NCBI GenBank assembly: GCA_913060695.1
Contig: CAJXUA010000002.1
Coordinates: forward strand, 240,448-304,447
Reading direction: 5' to 3'
Length of the DNA stretch: 64,000 nucleotides
From: an uncultured Gammaproteobacteria bacterium
GTDB taxonomy: Bacteria; Pseudomonadota; Gammaproteobacteria; Pseudomonadales; Pseudohongiellaceae
Shown here: one piece after another, positions 53,501 through 63,956 of the stretch
Position numbering within the stretch: the first letter of the stretch is position 1
How the letters are laid out: the number at the start of each line of letters is the position of its first letter
Position numbers and translations under genes: made by a program
Notes under the pieces: model-generated
Databases searched by the model: none
What the model was told of the DNA's origin: nothing
The model's input: the letters and a program-made list of their open reading frames with translations, nothing else

Positions 53501-55089
53501 AGATTCGTCACTCGACTCCTGGAGTTGGGCTAATCTCCCCACCGCCACATCACGACATCTACTCGATCGAAGACATCGCTCAGCTGATTCACGACCTGAA
53601 GAACGCCAATCGCCAAGCGCGCATCAGCGTTAAACTGGTCTCGGAGATCGGTGTCGGCACTATCGCGGCAGGCGTGACTAAAGCTAAGACCGATCACCTC
53701 GTGATCGCCGGCCATGACGGCGGCACTGGCGCATCGCCGCTGACCTCTATCAAGCACGCAGGCCTGCCATGGGAACTTGGTCTAGCAGAGACTCACCAGA
53801 CTTTGGTGATGAACAATCTACGCTCACGCGTTGTGCTCCAGACCGACGGCCAGTTGAAGACAGGTCGCGACGTCGCGATAGCGGCATTACTAGGTGCAGA
53901 AGAGTTTGGCTTCGCCACGGCGCCACTTATCACTCTGGGCTGTATCATGATGCGTAAGTGTCACCTGAACACCTGCCCAGTGGGTATCGCGACACAAGAT
54001 CCCGAACTGCGCAAGAAGTTCAAAGGCAAGCCAGAGCATGTGGTGAACTATCTGTTCATGGTTGCAGAGGAAATGCGTGAAGTGATGGCAAGCCTTGGCA
54101 TGCGCAAAGTAACCGATATGATCGGTCGCGTTGATCTTCTCGAAACCGATGCTGCCATCAATCACTGGAAGGCGAGCGGTATCGACCTTAGCTCAATGCT
54201 GACACCTGCGCGCATCGTTTACGAAGGCACGCAGGTTTACCAGACCATCGGGCAGGACCATGGCTTAGAGAAAGCCTTGGACAATCAGATCATCGACATG
54301 GCGCGCAAAGCCATCGACACTGGCAGCAAGGTTAATATCGAGCTACCCGTGATCAACATCAATCGTGTCGTGGGCACTATGCTTTCGGGCGAAGTGGTCA
54401 AGCGCTGGAAAGAAGAGATGCTGCCAGAGGACACCATCAACATTAAGTTGCATGGCTCCGCAGGACAAAGCTTAGGCGCATGGTTAGCGAAAGGCATTAC
54501 CATCACGGTTGAAGGCGATGCCAACGACTACGTGGGCAAGGGTCTCTCCGGCGGTAAGATCATCATCTATCCACCCAAGAACAGCACCTTCAAAGCGGAA
54601 GAAAACATCATCGCTGGCAACGTGAACCTCTATGGCGCCACGAGCGGTGAGGCTTACTTCCGCGGCATCGCAGCAGAACGCTTCGCTGTGCGTAACAGCG
54701 GCGCCACTGCAGTTGTGGAAGGCATTGGCGATCACGGCTGCGAATACATGACGGGCGGACGCGTCGTCATCTTGGGCAAGACTGGCCGTAACTTTGGCGC
54801 AGGCATGAGCGGCGGTGTCGCCTATGTACTCGACAAAGACAAGGACTTACACAAGCAATGCAACAGTGAAACTTTCGAGTTGGAACCGGTTGTAGATGCA
54901 GCGGATATCGAAGAGCTCAAGAATCTGATTTCCCGACATCTGCAGTACACCGACTCTACCGTCGCTCGCGACATTCTAGACGATTGGGATACGAGCTTAG
55001 CGCAGTTCGTTAAAGTGATGCCGATCGACTATAAACGTGTATTGTTAGAACGCGCCAAGCGGCAAGAAAAGCAGGCTCTCGCAGTTTAA
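50515..55089 (+). CDS. gltB: Glutamate synthase (NADPH) large subunit
   Basis: 1524 residues. N-terminal glutamine amidotransferase with nucleophile Cys after propeptide (EKDSCGVGF, about residue 29), central domain, FMN-binding synthase domain ([35 protein letters not shown]), 3Fe-4S ligands in [15 protein letters not shown], and C-terminal GXGXG beta-helix repeats (GANGDA-like series [19 protein letters not shown]). It converts glutamine and 2-oxoglutarate to two glutamate with GltD. First gene of gltBD, 76 bases upstream of gltD. The domain set and length are normal. Confidence 0.97.
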   Translation: MSIKANPPLTFGYPEASGLYDPINEKDSCGVGFVADIKGRPSHQIMLDAYHLNSRMDHRGGCGFEANTGDGAGILMALPHTFFITTIKEELKAIAPAPGKYAVGNVFLPQIESERQVCVAAINEIVAEEGQTLLGWREVPIDPVGADVGPTARVAQPYIAQLFVGADEALSQDDFERRLYIIRKRFTRALRRNSSLSQAKMVYACSLSTKVIVYKGMLTPGQLFPFYKDLTNPECETHMAMVHSRFSTNTFPSWDRAQPNRFMSHNGEINTLRGNRNQMVAREGSAKSEHFGKKMSQLFPVINANSSDSGSFDAVLELMLMSGRSLPESVMMMIPEAWQSDVNMPQDKKDFYEYHSALMEPWDGPASIVFSDGHYIGAVLDRNGLRPSRYYVTHDDKVIMASEVGVLHVDPANVRLKGRLQPGRMFLLDFEQGRLIPDEELKTSIASRRPYGEWLKNQKVTLDDLSSETAEHSLDAENVLQRMQAFGYTTETMQFMLLPLVTELRDPLGSMGNDSALACLSDKSRMIYDYFKQLFAQITNPPIDSIREEVVMSLQCFIGPEGNLLETTEGQAHRLSLEHPILSNKQLSNLRDMDYRGMRSKLIDITYDSEAENGFQAALDRICTEAETAIQEGYSFVILSDRQISATRIPLSALIACGAVHHHLVGRHQRSRLGLIIETGEAREVHHFCLLTGYGADAVNPYLAFEALWQARNDGLLGTAYDTEDSLVYAYKKAVAKGMLKVMAKMGISTLQSYKGAQIFEAVGLASEIIKRCFVGTASRVQGVNFSTLIEETERRHRLGYPKQGENLAVLTNPGDFHWRNGGDGHMWDPNSIANLQVAARTNSPDAYAAFSKHTNEQTTRACTLRGLLKFKADAKNAIPLEEVEPASEIVKRFATGAMSLGSISTESHESLAIAMNRMGGKSNTGEGGEDPIRFIPMANGDSKRSAIKQVASGRFGVTIWYLNNADELQIKIAQGAKPGEGGELPGGKVDEYIAKIRHSTPGVGLISPPPHHDIYSIEDIAQLIHDLKNANRQARISVKLVSEIGVGTIAAGVTKAKTDHLVIAGHDGGTGASPLTSIKHAGLPWELGLAETHQTLVMNNLRSRVVLQTDGQLKTGRDVAIAALLGAEEFGFATAPLITLGCIMMRKCHLNTCPVGIATQDPELRKKFKGKPEHVVNYLFMVAEEMREVMASLGMRKVTDMIGRVDLLETDAAINHWKASGIDLSSMLTPARIVYEGTQVYQTIGQDHGLEKALDNQIIDMARKAIDTGSKVNIELPVININRVVGTMLSGEVVKRWKEEMLPEDTINIKLHGSAGQSLGAWLAKGITITVEGDANDYVGKGLSGGKIIIYPPKNSTFKAEENIIAGNVNLYGATSGEAYFRGIAAERFAVRNSGATAVVEGIGDHGCEYMTGGRVVILGKTGRNFGAGMSGGVAYVLDKDKDLHKQCNSETFELEPVVDAADIEELKNLISRHLQYTDSTVARDILDDWDTSLAQFVKVMPIDYKRVLLERAKRQEKQALAV

Positions 55090-55165
55090 GTGCCTGCCAG
55101 CGATGGCAGGTGCAATAACTCGCGATGCGGGAAACCAGAAAATATTTGATTAATTGGACGTACTG

Positions 55166-56602
55166 ATGGGCAAAATTACTGGCTTTAAAGAATTCGATCG
55201 TAGTGTAGAACCGTACCGCGCTCCCGCTGAGCGACTTCTCGACTATAAAGAGATTTACACGGAGCACGACGACCAACACCTGAGCACTCAAGGCGCTCGT
55301 TGCATGGACTGCGGCGTCCCTTTCTGCCAATCAGGCGAAGGCTGCCCGGTCTATAACTTGATTCCCGAGTGGAACGACCTCGTCTATAATGGGCGCTGGG
55401 AAGAAGCACTCAATCGTCTGCACAAGACCAATAACTTTCCCGAGTTTACTGGCCGAGTTTGTCCAGCACCTTGCGAAGGGGCTTGCGTACTTGGCATAAA
55501 CGAGCCAGCTGTCACTATTAAGAACATAGAAAACGCCATTATCGACAAAGGCTTTGAGAACGGCTGGGTAAAGGCAACTCCCCCTACTTTCCGCACTGGT
55601 AAGAAAGTTGCGGTGATTGGCTCGGGACCTGCCGGATTGGCAGCCGCAGCGCAGTTGAACCAAGCCGGTCACGAAGTGACGGTTTATGAGCGCGAAGATC
55701 GTATCGGCGGCCTTCTCATGTATGGCATTCCCAACATGAAACTCGAGAAAGACGTGGTCAATCGTCGCGTTAAACTCCTACAAGATGAAGGCGTGAAGTT
55801 TGTAGTCAACGCGGACGTCGGCGGCGCAGGTCCCAGCGCCATCGATGCTGAGAAATTATTGGCAGAAGTCGATGCGCTCTGCTTAGCCACCGGCGCGACT
55901 AATGCACGAGATCTGAAGATCGCCCACCGCGAAGGCGACGGCGTCCATTTTGCGATGCAATTCCTCACAGCGAACACTCGCAGCCTGTTGAACTCTAATT
56001 TGGAAGACAACAGCTACATCAGCGCGAAAGACAAGAATGTCATTGTGATAGGTGGCGGCGACACGGGCACCGACTGTATTGCCACATCTCTTCGTCATGG
56101 CTGTAAGTCCTTGGTCAACTTCGAAATCATGTCTCGCCCCCCAGTCGACCGTGCTAGCGATAACCCTTGGCCACTGTGGCCAAAGATCTATCGTGAAGAC
56201 TACGGCCACATAGAGGCACAACACCGCTTCGGCACAGATCCTCGCACTTACTCGATTTCCGGAAAAGAATTTGTCCGCGATCACAATGGCAAGCTGCTTG
56301 GCATCAACACTGTGGAAGTCGACAATAAGTTCCAGGAAATTCCAGGCACTATAAAGTTCTGGGAAGCCGACTTAATTTTGCTCTCTATGGGTTTTCTCGG
56401 ACCAGAGAACTACGTCGCCTCGCCTTTAGGTATAGAGCTAGATTCACGATCAAACTACAAGGCGGCTTATAAGTCCTTCACCACTAGCTCGCCCAAAGTA
56501 TTTGCGGCTGGCGACTGTCGCCGTGGCCAATCATTGGTTGTGCGTGCTATCGACGAAGGACGCTTAGTAGCAGACGAGATCACTAAGTTCCTTGCGAGCT
56601 AA
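55166..56602 (+). CDS. gltD: Glutamate synthase (NADPH) small subunit
   Basis: Start placed at ATG 55166, since [12 protein letters not shown] is the usual beginning; a TTG 12 bases earlier is less likely. About 478 residues. N-terminal [4Fe-4S] ligands [16 protein letters not shown] and [15 protein letters not shown] site [22 protein letters not shown] site [15 protein letters not shown], and a final FAD contact [15 protein letters not shown]. It moves electrons from NADPH to GltB. Co-transcribed with gltB; a weak hairpin follows. Confidence 0.97.
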   Translation: MGKITGFKEFDRSVEPYRAPAERLLDYKEIYTEHDDQHLSTQGARCMDCGVPFCQSGEGCPVYNLIPEWNDLVYNGRWEEALNRLHKTNNFPEFTGRVCPAPCEGACVLGINEPAVTIKNIENAIIDKGFENGWVKATPPTFRTGKKVAVIGSGPAGLAAAAQLNQAGHEVTVYEREDRIGGLLMYGIPNMKLEKDVVNRRVKLLQDEGVKFVVNADVGGAGPSAIDAEKLLAEVDALCLATGATNARDLKIAHREGDGVHFAMQFLTANTRSLLNSNLEDNSYISAKDKNVIVIGGGDTGTDCIATSLRHGCKSLVNFEIMSRPPVDRASDNPWPLWPKIYREDYGHIEAQHRFGTDPRTYSISGKEFVRDHNGKLLGINTVEVDNKFQEIPGTIKFWEADLILLSMGFLGPENYVASPLGIELDSRSNYKAAYKSFTTSSPKVFAAGDCRRGQSLVVRAIDEGRLVADEITKFLAS

Positions 56603-56613
56603 TCAGCTGATCA

Positions 56614-56640
56614 AAGGGGCTGCGCATGCGCTGCCCCTTC
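56614..56640 (+). terminator. GC-rich hairpin after gltD, possible weak terminator
   Basis: Stem AAGGGGCTGCGCA against TGCGCTGCCCCTT with one mismatch and almost no loop; followed by only a short pyrimidine run. Read-through into the ABC genes is possible. Confidence 0.5.
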
Positions 56641-56682
56641 TCCTCGCCCTGCTTGCTTGGCCTTATTGAAAAGGAGTGCGCA

Positions 56683-57636
56683 GTGCAAGAGCATGTGTTG
56701 GAACTAAACAGGGTCAGCAAGCACTACGGCAAATTCACTGCTGTAGACGATATTAGTTTCGCCATTCCTACCGGCAGTATCTATGGTTTCCTCGGCCCCA
56801 ACGGCGCGGGCAAGACCACCACCATCCGCATGATCCTCGACATTCTTAAACCCGACACGGGTAGCATCAGCATTCTGGGCGAGAGCTGTGCCTTAAATGT
56901 GCGCCATCGCATCGGTTATTTGCCCGAAGAGAAGGGCCTCTATAAGAAGATGCGCGTCTGGGCGATCATTAGCTATTTCGCGACCCTGAAGGGCATGGAT
57001 AAGAAAACGGCTAAGGCCCGGGCCTTCGAGCTCTTAGAGCGCTACGGCCTGAAAGACTATGCAGAGGCTAAAGTAGAGTCGCTCTCCAAGGGCATGGGCC
57101 AAAAAGTTCAAGTGCTCTCTGCAGTGGCTCACCGTCCGGAACTCGTGATCCTCGACGAGCCCTTCTCGGGGCTAGACCCGGTCAACCAGGAAGTCTTAGA
57201 GCAGCTCATCCAAGACATGGCAAAAGACGGACAAACTGTCATCTTCTCTACTCATATCATGCAGCACGCAGAGCGTTTGTGTGATCGCATGCTCTTGATC
57301 GCCAAGGGCCAGAAAATATTCGATGGCACACTAGCCGACGCGCACGCCATCATTCCGCGCCGCGTTACTCTTGAGTGCCAAGGCGACATCTCCGCGGTGA
57401 TGAAGTCTGCCGATGTTCTTGGGGCTATCGAGCGCTTTCCAGACATTCCGAGTCGCGCTTTCGGCTCACGGCACTGGGAGTTGCAGATAAAAGAACAGGC
57501 TGACCCACAGCAAATCCTGCAGTGCTGCTTCGAGAACAATATTGCGCTAACGCGCTTCGATTACACACAGCCAAGCTTGCACGACGTATTCGTGCATCTA
57601 GTTGGCAGTGAAGCTCGGGAGCACTCGCTGCGATGA
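56683..57636 (+). CDS. ABC exporter ATPase, NatA-like
   Basis: Start set at GTG 56683, preceded by AAGGAG at good spacing; an upstream ATG at 56626 lies inside the gltD hairpin. About 317 residues: Walker A GPNGAGKTTT, signature SLSKGMGQKVQVLSA, Walker B LVILDEPFSGLD, switch STHIMQHAE and a C-terminal extension (about 230-310) typical of ATPases that pair with ABC-2 permeases. It drives the permease encoded next (ATGA overlap, 57633-57636). Substrate unknown; NatAB pumps sodium, relatives export other compounds. Confidence 0.9.
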   Translation: MQEHVLELNRVSKHYGKFTAVDDISFAIPTGSIYGFLGPNGAGKTTTIRMILDILKPDTGSISILGESCALNVRHRIGYLPEEKGLYKKMRVWAIISYFATLKGMDKKTAKARAFELLERYGLKDYAEAKVESLSKGMGQKVQVLSAVAHRPELVILDEPFSGLDPVNQEVLEQLIQDMAKDGQTVIFSTHIMQHAERLCDRMLLIAKGQKIFDGTLADAHAIIPRRVTLECQGDISAVMKSADVLGAIERFPDIPSRAFGSRHWELQIKEQADPQQILQCCFENNIALTRFDYTQPSLHDVFVHLVGSEAREHSLR

Positions 57637-59216
57637 GAATGATGCGTCTTATAGCCATGCGCGAGTACGCCGAGAACGTCAAGACCAAGGGCTTCTGGGC
57701 GGGCATACTCCTATTCCCCCTCATCCTAGTAGGCGTATTCTTCTTCCAGACTATGCTGGCTGAATCCACGCCCACTCGACACTACCTGTTAATCGATCAG
57801 TCTGGCCAGTATGGCGAAGCCGTTGACGCAGCTATTCGCCAGGAGCAACAGCGCCGCATACTACAAGCCTTCGTAGACTATGTGCTCGAGAATCGTCTCG
57901 CCGCCAATCCCGAACAAACTCCGGCTCGAGCCAATTCCCAGATCGACCAGTTCATCGACGATGTCGGTGTCGACGAAGTAGCAGGATTGGACCAGTGGTT
58001 AGAAAGTGGCGGTCTCGATTTCGCGCTTACGATGGCCACGCCGTATCTTCGCGAAGACGCGCCTGCGTTTGTGTCTCCACGCGAGCAATTCGTTTTAGCG
58101 CCACTGCCCGAAGGTGTTAACCCAGACGGAGATCCAGAGCAAATTATAGAGCAGCTACGACCCTGGCTCACGGGTGAGCGCGCCCTCACAGTGGACGGTC
58201 AAAGCAGCAATCTATTCGCGTTAATCTTAATTCCCGCACAAGTGAATGGTGCAATAGTGCGTCCTGGCGCCGCAGCGCTTTCGGCAAACACGACGAACAA
58301 CGGCATTCAATACTGGGCCAGCAACCTAACAGATACACGCCTACCCAATGCGATTGAACGCAGCATTAACAATACGATTCGTAGTAATGAGTTCGTCTCT
58401 CGCGGCGTAGATGTGCAAGTAGTGCGCAATGTGCAGCGCACCAGAATGCCATTAAGCCGTTTGGACCCGCGCAAGGCAGAGGGCCAAGAGGCAGTGAGTG
58501 TAGCGGATACATTCAGACAATGGGCACCGGTTGGCTTCGTCTATCTTATGTTTATCTCGTTGATGCAGAGCGTGCAGTACTTACTCAGTAATACCATCGA
58601 GGAGAAATCGAACCGCATCATCGAGGTTTTGCTCGCCTCCGTCACGCCACTAGAGTTGATGATGGGCAAGCTGTTCGGCATAGGGCTCAGTGGCATTACC
58701 ACTATTCTCGCTTGGCTGCTGTCCTTCTTTCTTTTTATTGCGCTTTACCCAGGCACCGAGACGGAGTTGATTAGTCAGTTCTTCAATGTACTGCTCTCTT
58801 CAGACCTAATTCCCTATTTCATCTTCTACTTCCTAGCAGGCTATGCCCTATACGCCGGCATCTTTCTTGCCATTGGCAGCCTTTGCAACACGCTTAAGGA
58901 GGCCCAGAGTCTAATGATGCCGATGATGATGATTCTGATAGTGCCACTTGTCACCATGACCTTTATCGCCCAAGACCCTAACGGGCCGGTTGCTAGAATA
59001 ATGTCGTGGATACCCTTGTTCACCCCCTTCACCATGATGAACCGTGCTGCGGCCGAACCACCCATGATCGATGTGATAGGGACAACGATCGTCCTGCTAC
59101 TAACGATTGCTCTGGTGCTATGGCTGTCGGGCAAGATATTCCGCCAAGGTGTGCTGCGAACAGGACAACCTCCGCGGATCGTCGAAGTACTACGCATGCT
59201 TGGCCATAAACACTGA
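57633..59216 (+). CDS. ABC-2 type permease, NatB-like
   Basis: 527 residues. One N-terminal helix (GFWAGILLFPLILVGVFFF), a periplasmic domain of about 260 residues (to about 300), then five or six helices (VGFVYLMFISLMQSVQYLL, GIGLSGITTILAWLLSFFLFI, LIPYFIFYFLAGYALYAGIF, MMPMMMILIVPLVTM, IGTTIVLLLTIALVLWLSG). The motif NTIEEKSNRIIEVLLASVTPLELMMGKLFG is the conserved ABC-2 exporter segment. It works with the ATPase just upstream. Nothing in the context fixes the exported compound. Confidence 0.9.
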   Translation: MRMMRLIAMREYAENVKTKGFWAGILLFPLILVGVFFFQTMLAESTPTRHYLLIDQSGQYGEAVDAAIRQEQQRRILQAFVDYVLENRLAANPEQTPARANSQIDQFIDDVGVDEVAGLDQWLESGGLDFALTMATPYLREDAPAFVSPREQFVLAPLPEGVNPDGDPEQIIEQLRPWLTGERALTVDGQSSNLFALILIPAQVNGAIVRPGAAALSANTTNNGIQYWASNLTDTRLPNAIERSINNTIRSNEFVSRGVDVQVVRNVQRTRMPLSRLDPRKAEGQEAVSVADTFRQWAPVGFVYLMFISLMQSVQYLLSNTIEEKSNRIIEVLLASVTPLELMMGKLFGIGLSGITTILAWLLSFFLFIALYPGTETELISQFFNVLLSSDLIPYFIFYFLAGYALYAGIFLAIGSLCNTLKEAQSLMMPMMMILIVPLVTMTFIAQDPNGPVARIMSWIPLFTPFTMMNRAAAEPPMIDVIGTTIVLLLTIALVLWLSGKIFRQGVLRTGQPPRIVEVLRMLGHKH

Positions 59217-59300
59217 TACTAGTCACTAAGTGAGCACTGTGGCATTCTGACAGCGTTCGATCGCCCCATTTCCTAGCCCAATTGTTCGGAGAGAGTCACT

Positions 59301-60353
59301 ATGCGCAAGATGCTAGAGCAGCGCAGTTTCCTAGTTTTGTTGGGCACCATAACGCTACTCTTTGCACTGTTGCTGCGCCCCTTCTGGAGCGCGATTTTCT
59401 GGGCCACGGCAATTGCGATATTGTTCTCGCCGCTGCAACGTTATTTGCTGCCTCGATTAGGACAGCGACGCAATCTTACTGCGCTCCTTACCTTGTTGAT
59501 CTGCTCGGTCATGGTGGTCCTACCCGTACTCGCACTTCTCTCTGCATTTATCCAAGAAGGCGCGAACCTCTATAGCATGATCCAGTCTCAAGAGATTCGA
59601 CCAGGGCAGTTCATAGATCGCATAGTCTCCGCCATTCCCTTCTTGCCCGGCCTGATGGAGCGCACAGGTGTGGACACCGACAGTATCCGTTCTTACTTAT
59701 CCAGTTCCGCTGTTAGCATGAGTGAGTTGCTCGCGCAGCAGGCGCTCAGCGTTGGGCGCAACACACTTAACTTCACCGTTAAGCTCACCCTAATGCTCTA
59801 CCTCACATTCTTCTTGCTACGCGACGGCGAACATCTAGCAAGCCTGATGAAGACGGCCGTGCCCCTTAGCGAGACCCGAAGGTCCTTACTGTTTAATAAA
59901 TTTGTGGAGGTCACTCGCGCTACTATTAAAGGCAATCTACTAGTTGCCCTCGTACAAGGCGCGCTAGGGGGTCTTATCTTCTGGATACTCGACATACCAG
60001 GCCCGGTGCTATGGACCGTAGTCATGGCCTTCCTATCGCTCATACCCGCCGTTGGCGCAGCTCTGGTTTGGGTGCCCGCGTCGATCTATCTCTATGCTAG
60101 TGGTGACTGGCTGAGCGCCTCAATTCTAGTTGCCTACGGGGCACTCATTATCGGCCTAGCCGACAATGTACTGCGCCCTATCTTAGTTGGTCGTGATACC
60201 AAACTACCGGACTATATTGTGTTGTTCTCCACGATGGGTGGTATCGCGCTGATAGGTATCAATGGCTTTGTAATAGGACCCTTGATCGCCGCGGTCTTCC
60301 TTGCCTTCTGGAATATTTTTATTACCGACTTCAACACGGACCCCGTTGCGTAA
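59301..60353 (+). CDS. AI-2E family (PerM/YdiK-like) transporter
   Basis: 350 residues, about eight membrane helices, with the family core region PGPVLWTVVMAFLSLIPAVGAALVWVPASIYLY and LADNVLRPILVGRDTKLPDYIVLFSTMGGIALIGINGFVIGPLIAAVF. Family members include AI-2 exporters, sodium/proton antiporters and permeases of unknown role. The stop overlaps the start of the first kinase gene (TAATG), so it belongs to the same operon. A function in signal export or ion homeostasis sensed by the kinases is possible but unproven. Confidence 0.88.
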   Translation: MRKMLEQRSFLVLLGTITLLFALLLRPFWSAIFWATAIAILFSPLQRYLLPRLGQRRNLTALLTLLICSVMVVLPVLALLSAFIQEGANLYSMIQSQEIRPGQFIDRIVSAIPFLPGLMERTGVDTDSIRSYLSSSAVSMSELLAQQALSVGRNTLNFTVKLTLMLYLTFFLLRDGEHLASLMKTAVPLSETRRSLLFNKFVEVTRATIKGNLLVALVQGALGGLIFWILDIPGPVLWTVVMAFLSLIPAVGAALVWVPASIYLYASGDWLSASILVAYGALIIGLADNVLRPILVGRDTKLPDYIVLFSTMGGIALIGINGFVIGPLIAAVFLAFWNIFITDFNTDPVA

Positions 60354-61759
60354 TGCTCAGGTTAAGGATGGCTGGCTTAGTCTTGCTTCTTCCATTCGCG
60401 GAGCTAGCTAGTGCCGCCACCGCCTTGCAGGCGGACTACTACCAACAATTATCGCTAGCGCGCACGCAAGAATTTTTGTTCCAGTCTTTGCCACAATGGG
60501 CGATGTGGGTGAATCTCATCGCCGCCGCCATTCTATATTTGCTGTGGAGAAGCCAGCGCAATGTCCCACAGTTTAACTGGTTGCTCGGCGCCTGCCTGAC
60601 AGCGAATGCTAGCAACCTAAGCGCGCTCTACCCAGAAACCTTGCCCCCACTCTTTCTCGACAGCCTACTAAGTGCTTGGCTATATTGTTTAACGCGTATC
60701 CTATTTACCCGTCTTACATCCGCCCAGCAACGCTGGCTAAGCGCTACAGCGGCAGCAGTTTTAGTAAGCTTCGGCTTAGCACGTGCCATAGGCGGCGATG
60801 TCTTACACACAGCGCTTCTAAGCACTGTCTTTGGATTGCTAGCAATTGTTGCCGGCTTAAGGCTAAGACTGCACATCCGAACTGCCCGTAGCCCCAAGAT
60901 GAGCCTTCTAATCGGTGTGTTTATTCTTGCGCTTTGCGCAATGTTAGACTCGCTAGGCATATTGCTGAATTGGCAACTCGCGCAAACCCTATTGCTAAGC
61001 CCATTCGCTCAGATGATCGCGGTTGTTCTTGCGCTGTATTTTCTGGTCACCCGGCACGTCAACAATCAACTCCAGCTAAGCGTGCTCAATGCCACACTGG
61101 ACAGCCGCGTGCGGGAAGCCGAGCGGGAACTTGAGGATCGCTATCGATTACTGACCCAAGATGCCGTGGACACTGCAGCACTGCGTGAGCGACGCAATAT
61201 TTATAAATCGATTCATGAGGATCTCAGCGACAAACTCCTGCAACTAATCTACCGGGCACCTGCACCGGAAACTGCGGATCTCGCCCGTGCGGCACTCGCC
61301 GAACTGCGCGATACCCAGAAGCTGCAACCGGAACAACATCGCTCTGTGCAGCATATACTGGCCGATGCACTTGCTGAGGTGCAGACCCGGTGCGAGCAAG
61401 TGAATTTACAGCTTTCTTGGCAGGTTGCGCCAGAGCTTGAAGCATTCACTCTGAACGCCAGACAGGAGTCGGCGTTAACGCGCACCCTAAGAGAAGCAAT
61501 CAGCAATCTCTTCAAACATGCCCACGCGAGCGAAGTTGCAATTAGTTTTTGCTTGAGTCAAACCTCATCGCAAGAGTTGCACTACACAGTTAAAGACAAT
61601 GGCGTCGGCATTGACCCCGCTCGCCCGCGAGGGCGCGGACTTGCGAATATGCAACAACGCCTCGAAGAGCTCGGAGGTCAGGTCTCTATCGATTCCCGAA
61701 CAGATGGGGGCACGTCTTTGCTTTTCACGCTTCCCTTCGTAGCGGAGCAATCCCAATGA
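60353..61759 (+). CDS. Membrane sensor histidine kinase with intact ATPase domain (kinase 1)
   Basis: 468 residues. Signal-like N-terminus, six or seven membrane helices (about 50-235) as sensor, coiled coil (about 240-270), then a HisKA_3-like dimerisation helix with IYKSIHEDLSDKLLQLIY (His288 probable phosphoacceptor). The HATPase domain is complete: N-box REAISNLFKHA (Asn385), G1 KDNGVGI (Asp415), G2 RGRGLANMQQRLEELGG. This is NarX/DesK-type architecture. The HED context is a variant of the usual HDDLG. Overlaps the second kinase by ATGA. No response regulator lies in the window. Confidence 0.87.
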   Translation: MLRLRMAGLVLLLPFAELASAATALQADYYQQLSLARTQEFLFQSLPQWAMWVNLIAAAILYLLWRSQRNVPQFNWLLGACLTANASNLSALYPETLPPLFLDSLLSAWLYCLTRILFTRLTSAQQRWLSATAAAVLVSFGLARAIGGDVLHTALLSTVFGLLAIVAGLRLRLHIRTARSPKMSLLIGVFILALCAMLDSLGILLNWQLAQTLLLSPFAQMIAVVLALYFLVTRHVNNQLQLSVLNATLDSRVREAERELEDRYRLLTQDAVDTAALRERRNIYKSIHEDLSDKLLQLIYRAPAPETADLARAALAELRDTQKLQPEQHRSVQHILADALAEVQTRCEQVNLQLSWQVAPELEAFTLNARQESALTRTLREAISNLFKHAHASEVAISFCLSQTSSQELHYTVKDNGVGIDPARPRGRGLANMQQRLEELGGQVSIDSRTDGGTSLLFTLPFVAEQSQ

Positions 61760-63597
61760 CTCGCTTCCTAGGAGTGCTACTCTTATCTCTCACACTTTGT
61801 TATAGCTTACCCAGTTTGGCTGACTACGAATTTATTACCGAGGCAGAGGTGTTAGTAGTAGACACAGCCACGCCGCCATTGGAGCCACAGCAATGGCGTC
61901 AAACCTTTCTGCCACGCGCATGGTCTATAGATCCTGAGCACCCAAAAGACACCCGAAGCGCATGGTATCGAATTGCGTTACCGGCAGATCTGCAAACCCG
62001 GCAGTGGGATCAGATACTAATGTTGCGCCATATATTGAATGTGGAGATTTGGCTCGACGATCAGTTCATCGGTAGCGGTGGCCCCGTATCCGATCCTATC
62101 GAGGCAAGACTGCAGCGCAATTGGAATAGACCGATACTATTATCGATGCGCGATGCGCTCGCTCAAGCTACTGCGCCGCGCTTCCTCTACATTAGGCTTC
62201 TTTCGGAGCCAGCCTACGGAGTGATGAGCCCCGTTGTAATTGGAACCGAGTCCTCACTTTCTCCTTGGTATCGCATTAGTTACTTTGTGCAGATTACACT
62301 TGTTCAGATAAGTCTCGCGGCATTGCTTTTTACTGGCTTGCTCAGTCTTTTCATTTGGATAAAGATGCGGCAACGCAGCTGGCTTTTGCTAACGCTAATG
62401 AGCGCCGTTTGGTCGCTGCCGCTGCTCTATATTATTCTGCCGACAATTCCGGTGGGAGAGTTTTTTGGCTTAAGAGTAATCCACTGGGCAGTAGTCGCTG
62501 GCGCGACAGCCTTACTTGCATTCATCGATCGCTTCTATCTCGGTGGCAAAAACCTACGCCTAGATTTCTTAGCACTAATTCCATTGTGCCACGCAATCAC
62601 TCTCGCCCTTGTGCCGAATCCGCTGGTAGTGACCATAGGCAACGCAGGTCAGATGCTATGCCAGTTACTATTCATTTTCCTCATTGTACGTTTGCTACGC
62701 AGCCCACATCGACATAGTGCCGGGTTCTATTCGGTGGTGCTCGGCCTCGCCATCATGTTGCTCGCGGCACTACACGATGTGACGCTATTCACTGGCAGCA
62801 ATACTGAACGCTGGCGCTGGGACACTCCACTGTCCTATATCACGCAGCCAGTTATGCTGTTGATTCTCGCGTGGAACGGTTTGCGCGTTTTCTTGAGCGC
62901 GGCACGAGAACTTAACCTCGCTAATGCTGTACTACAGGGTCGACTCGAGGAGAGTGAACTACGCATTCGGCAGCTTTACCTAGAGCAGGAAAGATTGGAA
63001 AGAGAGCAAAGAGTGGAGGCAGAGCGCGAGCTTGTATACCGCGATCTCCATGACGATTTGGGCGCAAGGCTATTGTCTTTGGTTTACCAGAGCGAGAAGG
63101 GCGATGCTCAGGACCTTGCCCGTACTGCGCTACAGGACCTGCGCGATATCGTCAGCCGCGTGCTCACAGCGTCGCAATCTCTGTCGGCCGTGTTGGCAGA
63201 TAGCCTAGCAGAACAATTCAATCGAGCCCAGGCACTGGGCAAGGATATAGACTGGGAACTAGACAACTCGCTCGACGACGTGGCGTGTCATAGCAATACA
63301 ACCCTAGGCCTACGCATGTTGATGCGAGAACTCATTGGAGCCTGCCTTCGCCTACAAAATGTATCCCATCTGCGCGTAGACATGAGTTGGAGCGCTGTAA
63401 ACTCTATATTAACTATTGCTGTAGAACATGACACCGGAGAGGGTAGAGCTTATAGTGAGTTTGCAGTACTACCCGTACTTCAGAAGCGCTTGCGCGTAAT
63501 GCACGCCTCGCTAAACTGCTCCGACAATCTATTGCTTCTGCAAATGCCTATCGCACTTAACAATGTGGGCGACGCGGGCACCTCTCCCAGCTATTAG
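61756..63597 (+). CDS. 7TMR-DISM-like sensor kinase with degenerate ATPase domain (kinase 2)
   Basis: 613 residues. Signal peptide, a periplasmic beta-sandwich domain (about 25-165: RSAWYRIALPADLQ, LMLRHILNVEIWLDDQFIGSGG), seven membrane helices (about 175-380), coiled coil (395-425), and the dimerisation helix with YRDLHDDLGARLLSLVY (His432). The ATPase domain is decayed: N-box reads RELIGACLRLQN without Asn, G1 is HDTGEG, and no G2 GXG loop is visible where it should be. So it likely receives phosphate but cannot make it. Made with kinase 1 in strict order by ATGA overlap. Convergent with the cupin gene (4-base overlap). Confidence 0.85.
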   Translation: MTRFLGVLLLSLTLCYSLPSLADYEFITEAEVLVVDTATPPLEPQQWRQTFLPRAWSIDPEHPKDTRSAWYRIALPADLQTRQWDQILMLRHILNVEIWLDDQFIGSGGPVSDPIEARLQRNWNRPILLSMRDALAQATAPRFLYIRLLSEPAYGVMSPVVIGTESSLSPWYRISYFVQITLVQISLAALLFTGLLSLFIWIKMRQRSWLLLTLMSAVWSLPLLYIILPTIPVGEFFGLRVIHWAVVAGATALLAFIDRFYLGGKNLRLDFLALIPLCHAITLALVPNPLVVTIGNAGQMLCQLLFIFLIVRLLRSPHRHSAGFYSVVLGLAIMLLAALHDVTLFTGSNTERWRWDTPLSYITQPVMLLILAWNGLRVFLSAARELNLANAVLQGRLEESELRIRQLYLEQERLEREQRVEAERELVYRDLHDDLGARLLSLVYQSEKGDAQDLARTALQDLRDIVSRVLTASQSLSAVLADSLAEQFNRAQALGKDIDWELDNSLDDVACHSNTTLGLRMLMRELIGACLRLQNVSHLRVDMSWSAVNSILTIAVEHDTGEGRAYSEFAVLPVLQKRLRVMHASLNCSDNLLLLQMPIALNNVGDAGTSPSY

Positions 63598-63905
63598 TCT
63601 ACGGCAAACCAGAATTCGATCTCATCTGTAGCAACGTCAAAACGTGCCTCGTGCTCTTCGTGGGCAGGCACGTGATACCAATCACCAATACCGAAGCGCT
63701 GTGTCGCGCCGCTCTTTGTTAGTATCAATTCACCACGGGTAATCACACCGTAATTATCGCTGTCATGACTGTGGGCAGGTATAGAGGTACCAGCGGGGTA
63801 GGAGGCAAATAAGACATCCGCCCCCTGTGCTGCGAGTTTATGAGCGTCGAAGCGGCCGTCGAATAATGGTAACTGTCTGATGCGATCTGGGTACTGACCC
63901 GACAT
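63594..63905 (-). CDS. Small cupin-domain protein
   Basis: 103 residues, single cupin fold with metal ligands in IPAHSHDSDNYGVITRGELIL (two His, probably Glu) and a later His in WYHVPAHEEHEARF. It probably binds a metal ion; substrate or regulatory role unknown. ATG 63905 has a clear ribosome site (TTGGAG). Only 51 genomic bases precede it before the adapter, so its promoter may be incomplete. Confidence 0.85.
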   Translation of the reverse strand: MSGQYPDRIRQLPLFDGRFDAHKLAAQGADVLFASYPAGTSIPAHSHDSDNYGVITRGELILTKSGATQRFGIGDWYHVPAHEEHEARFDVATDEIEFWFAVD

Positions 63906-63956
63906 AGCTTACTCCAATAATTTGCAAAACTACTCAGCTGACGCTAGCCTCTGCAC

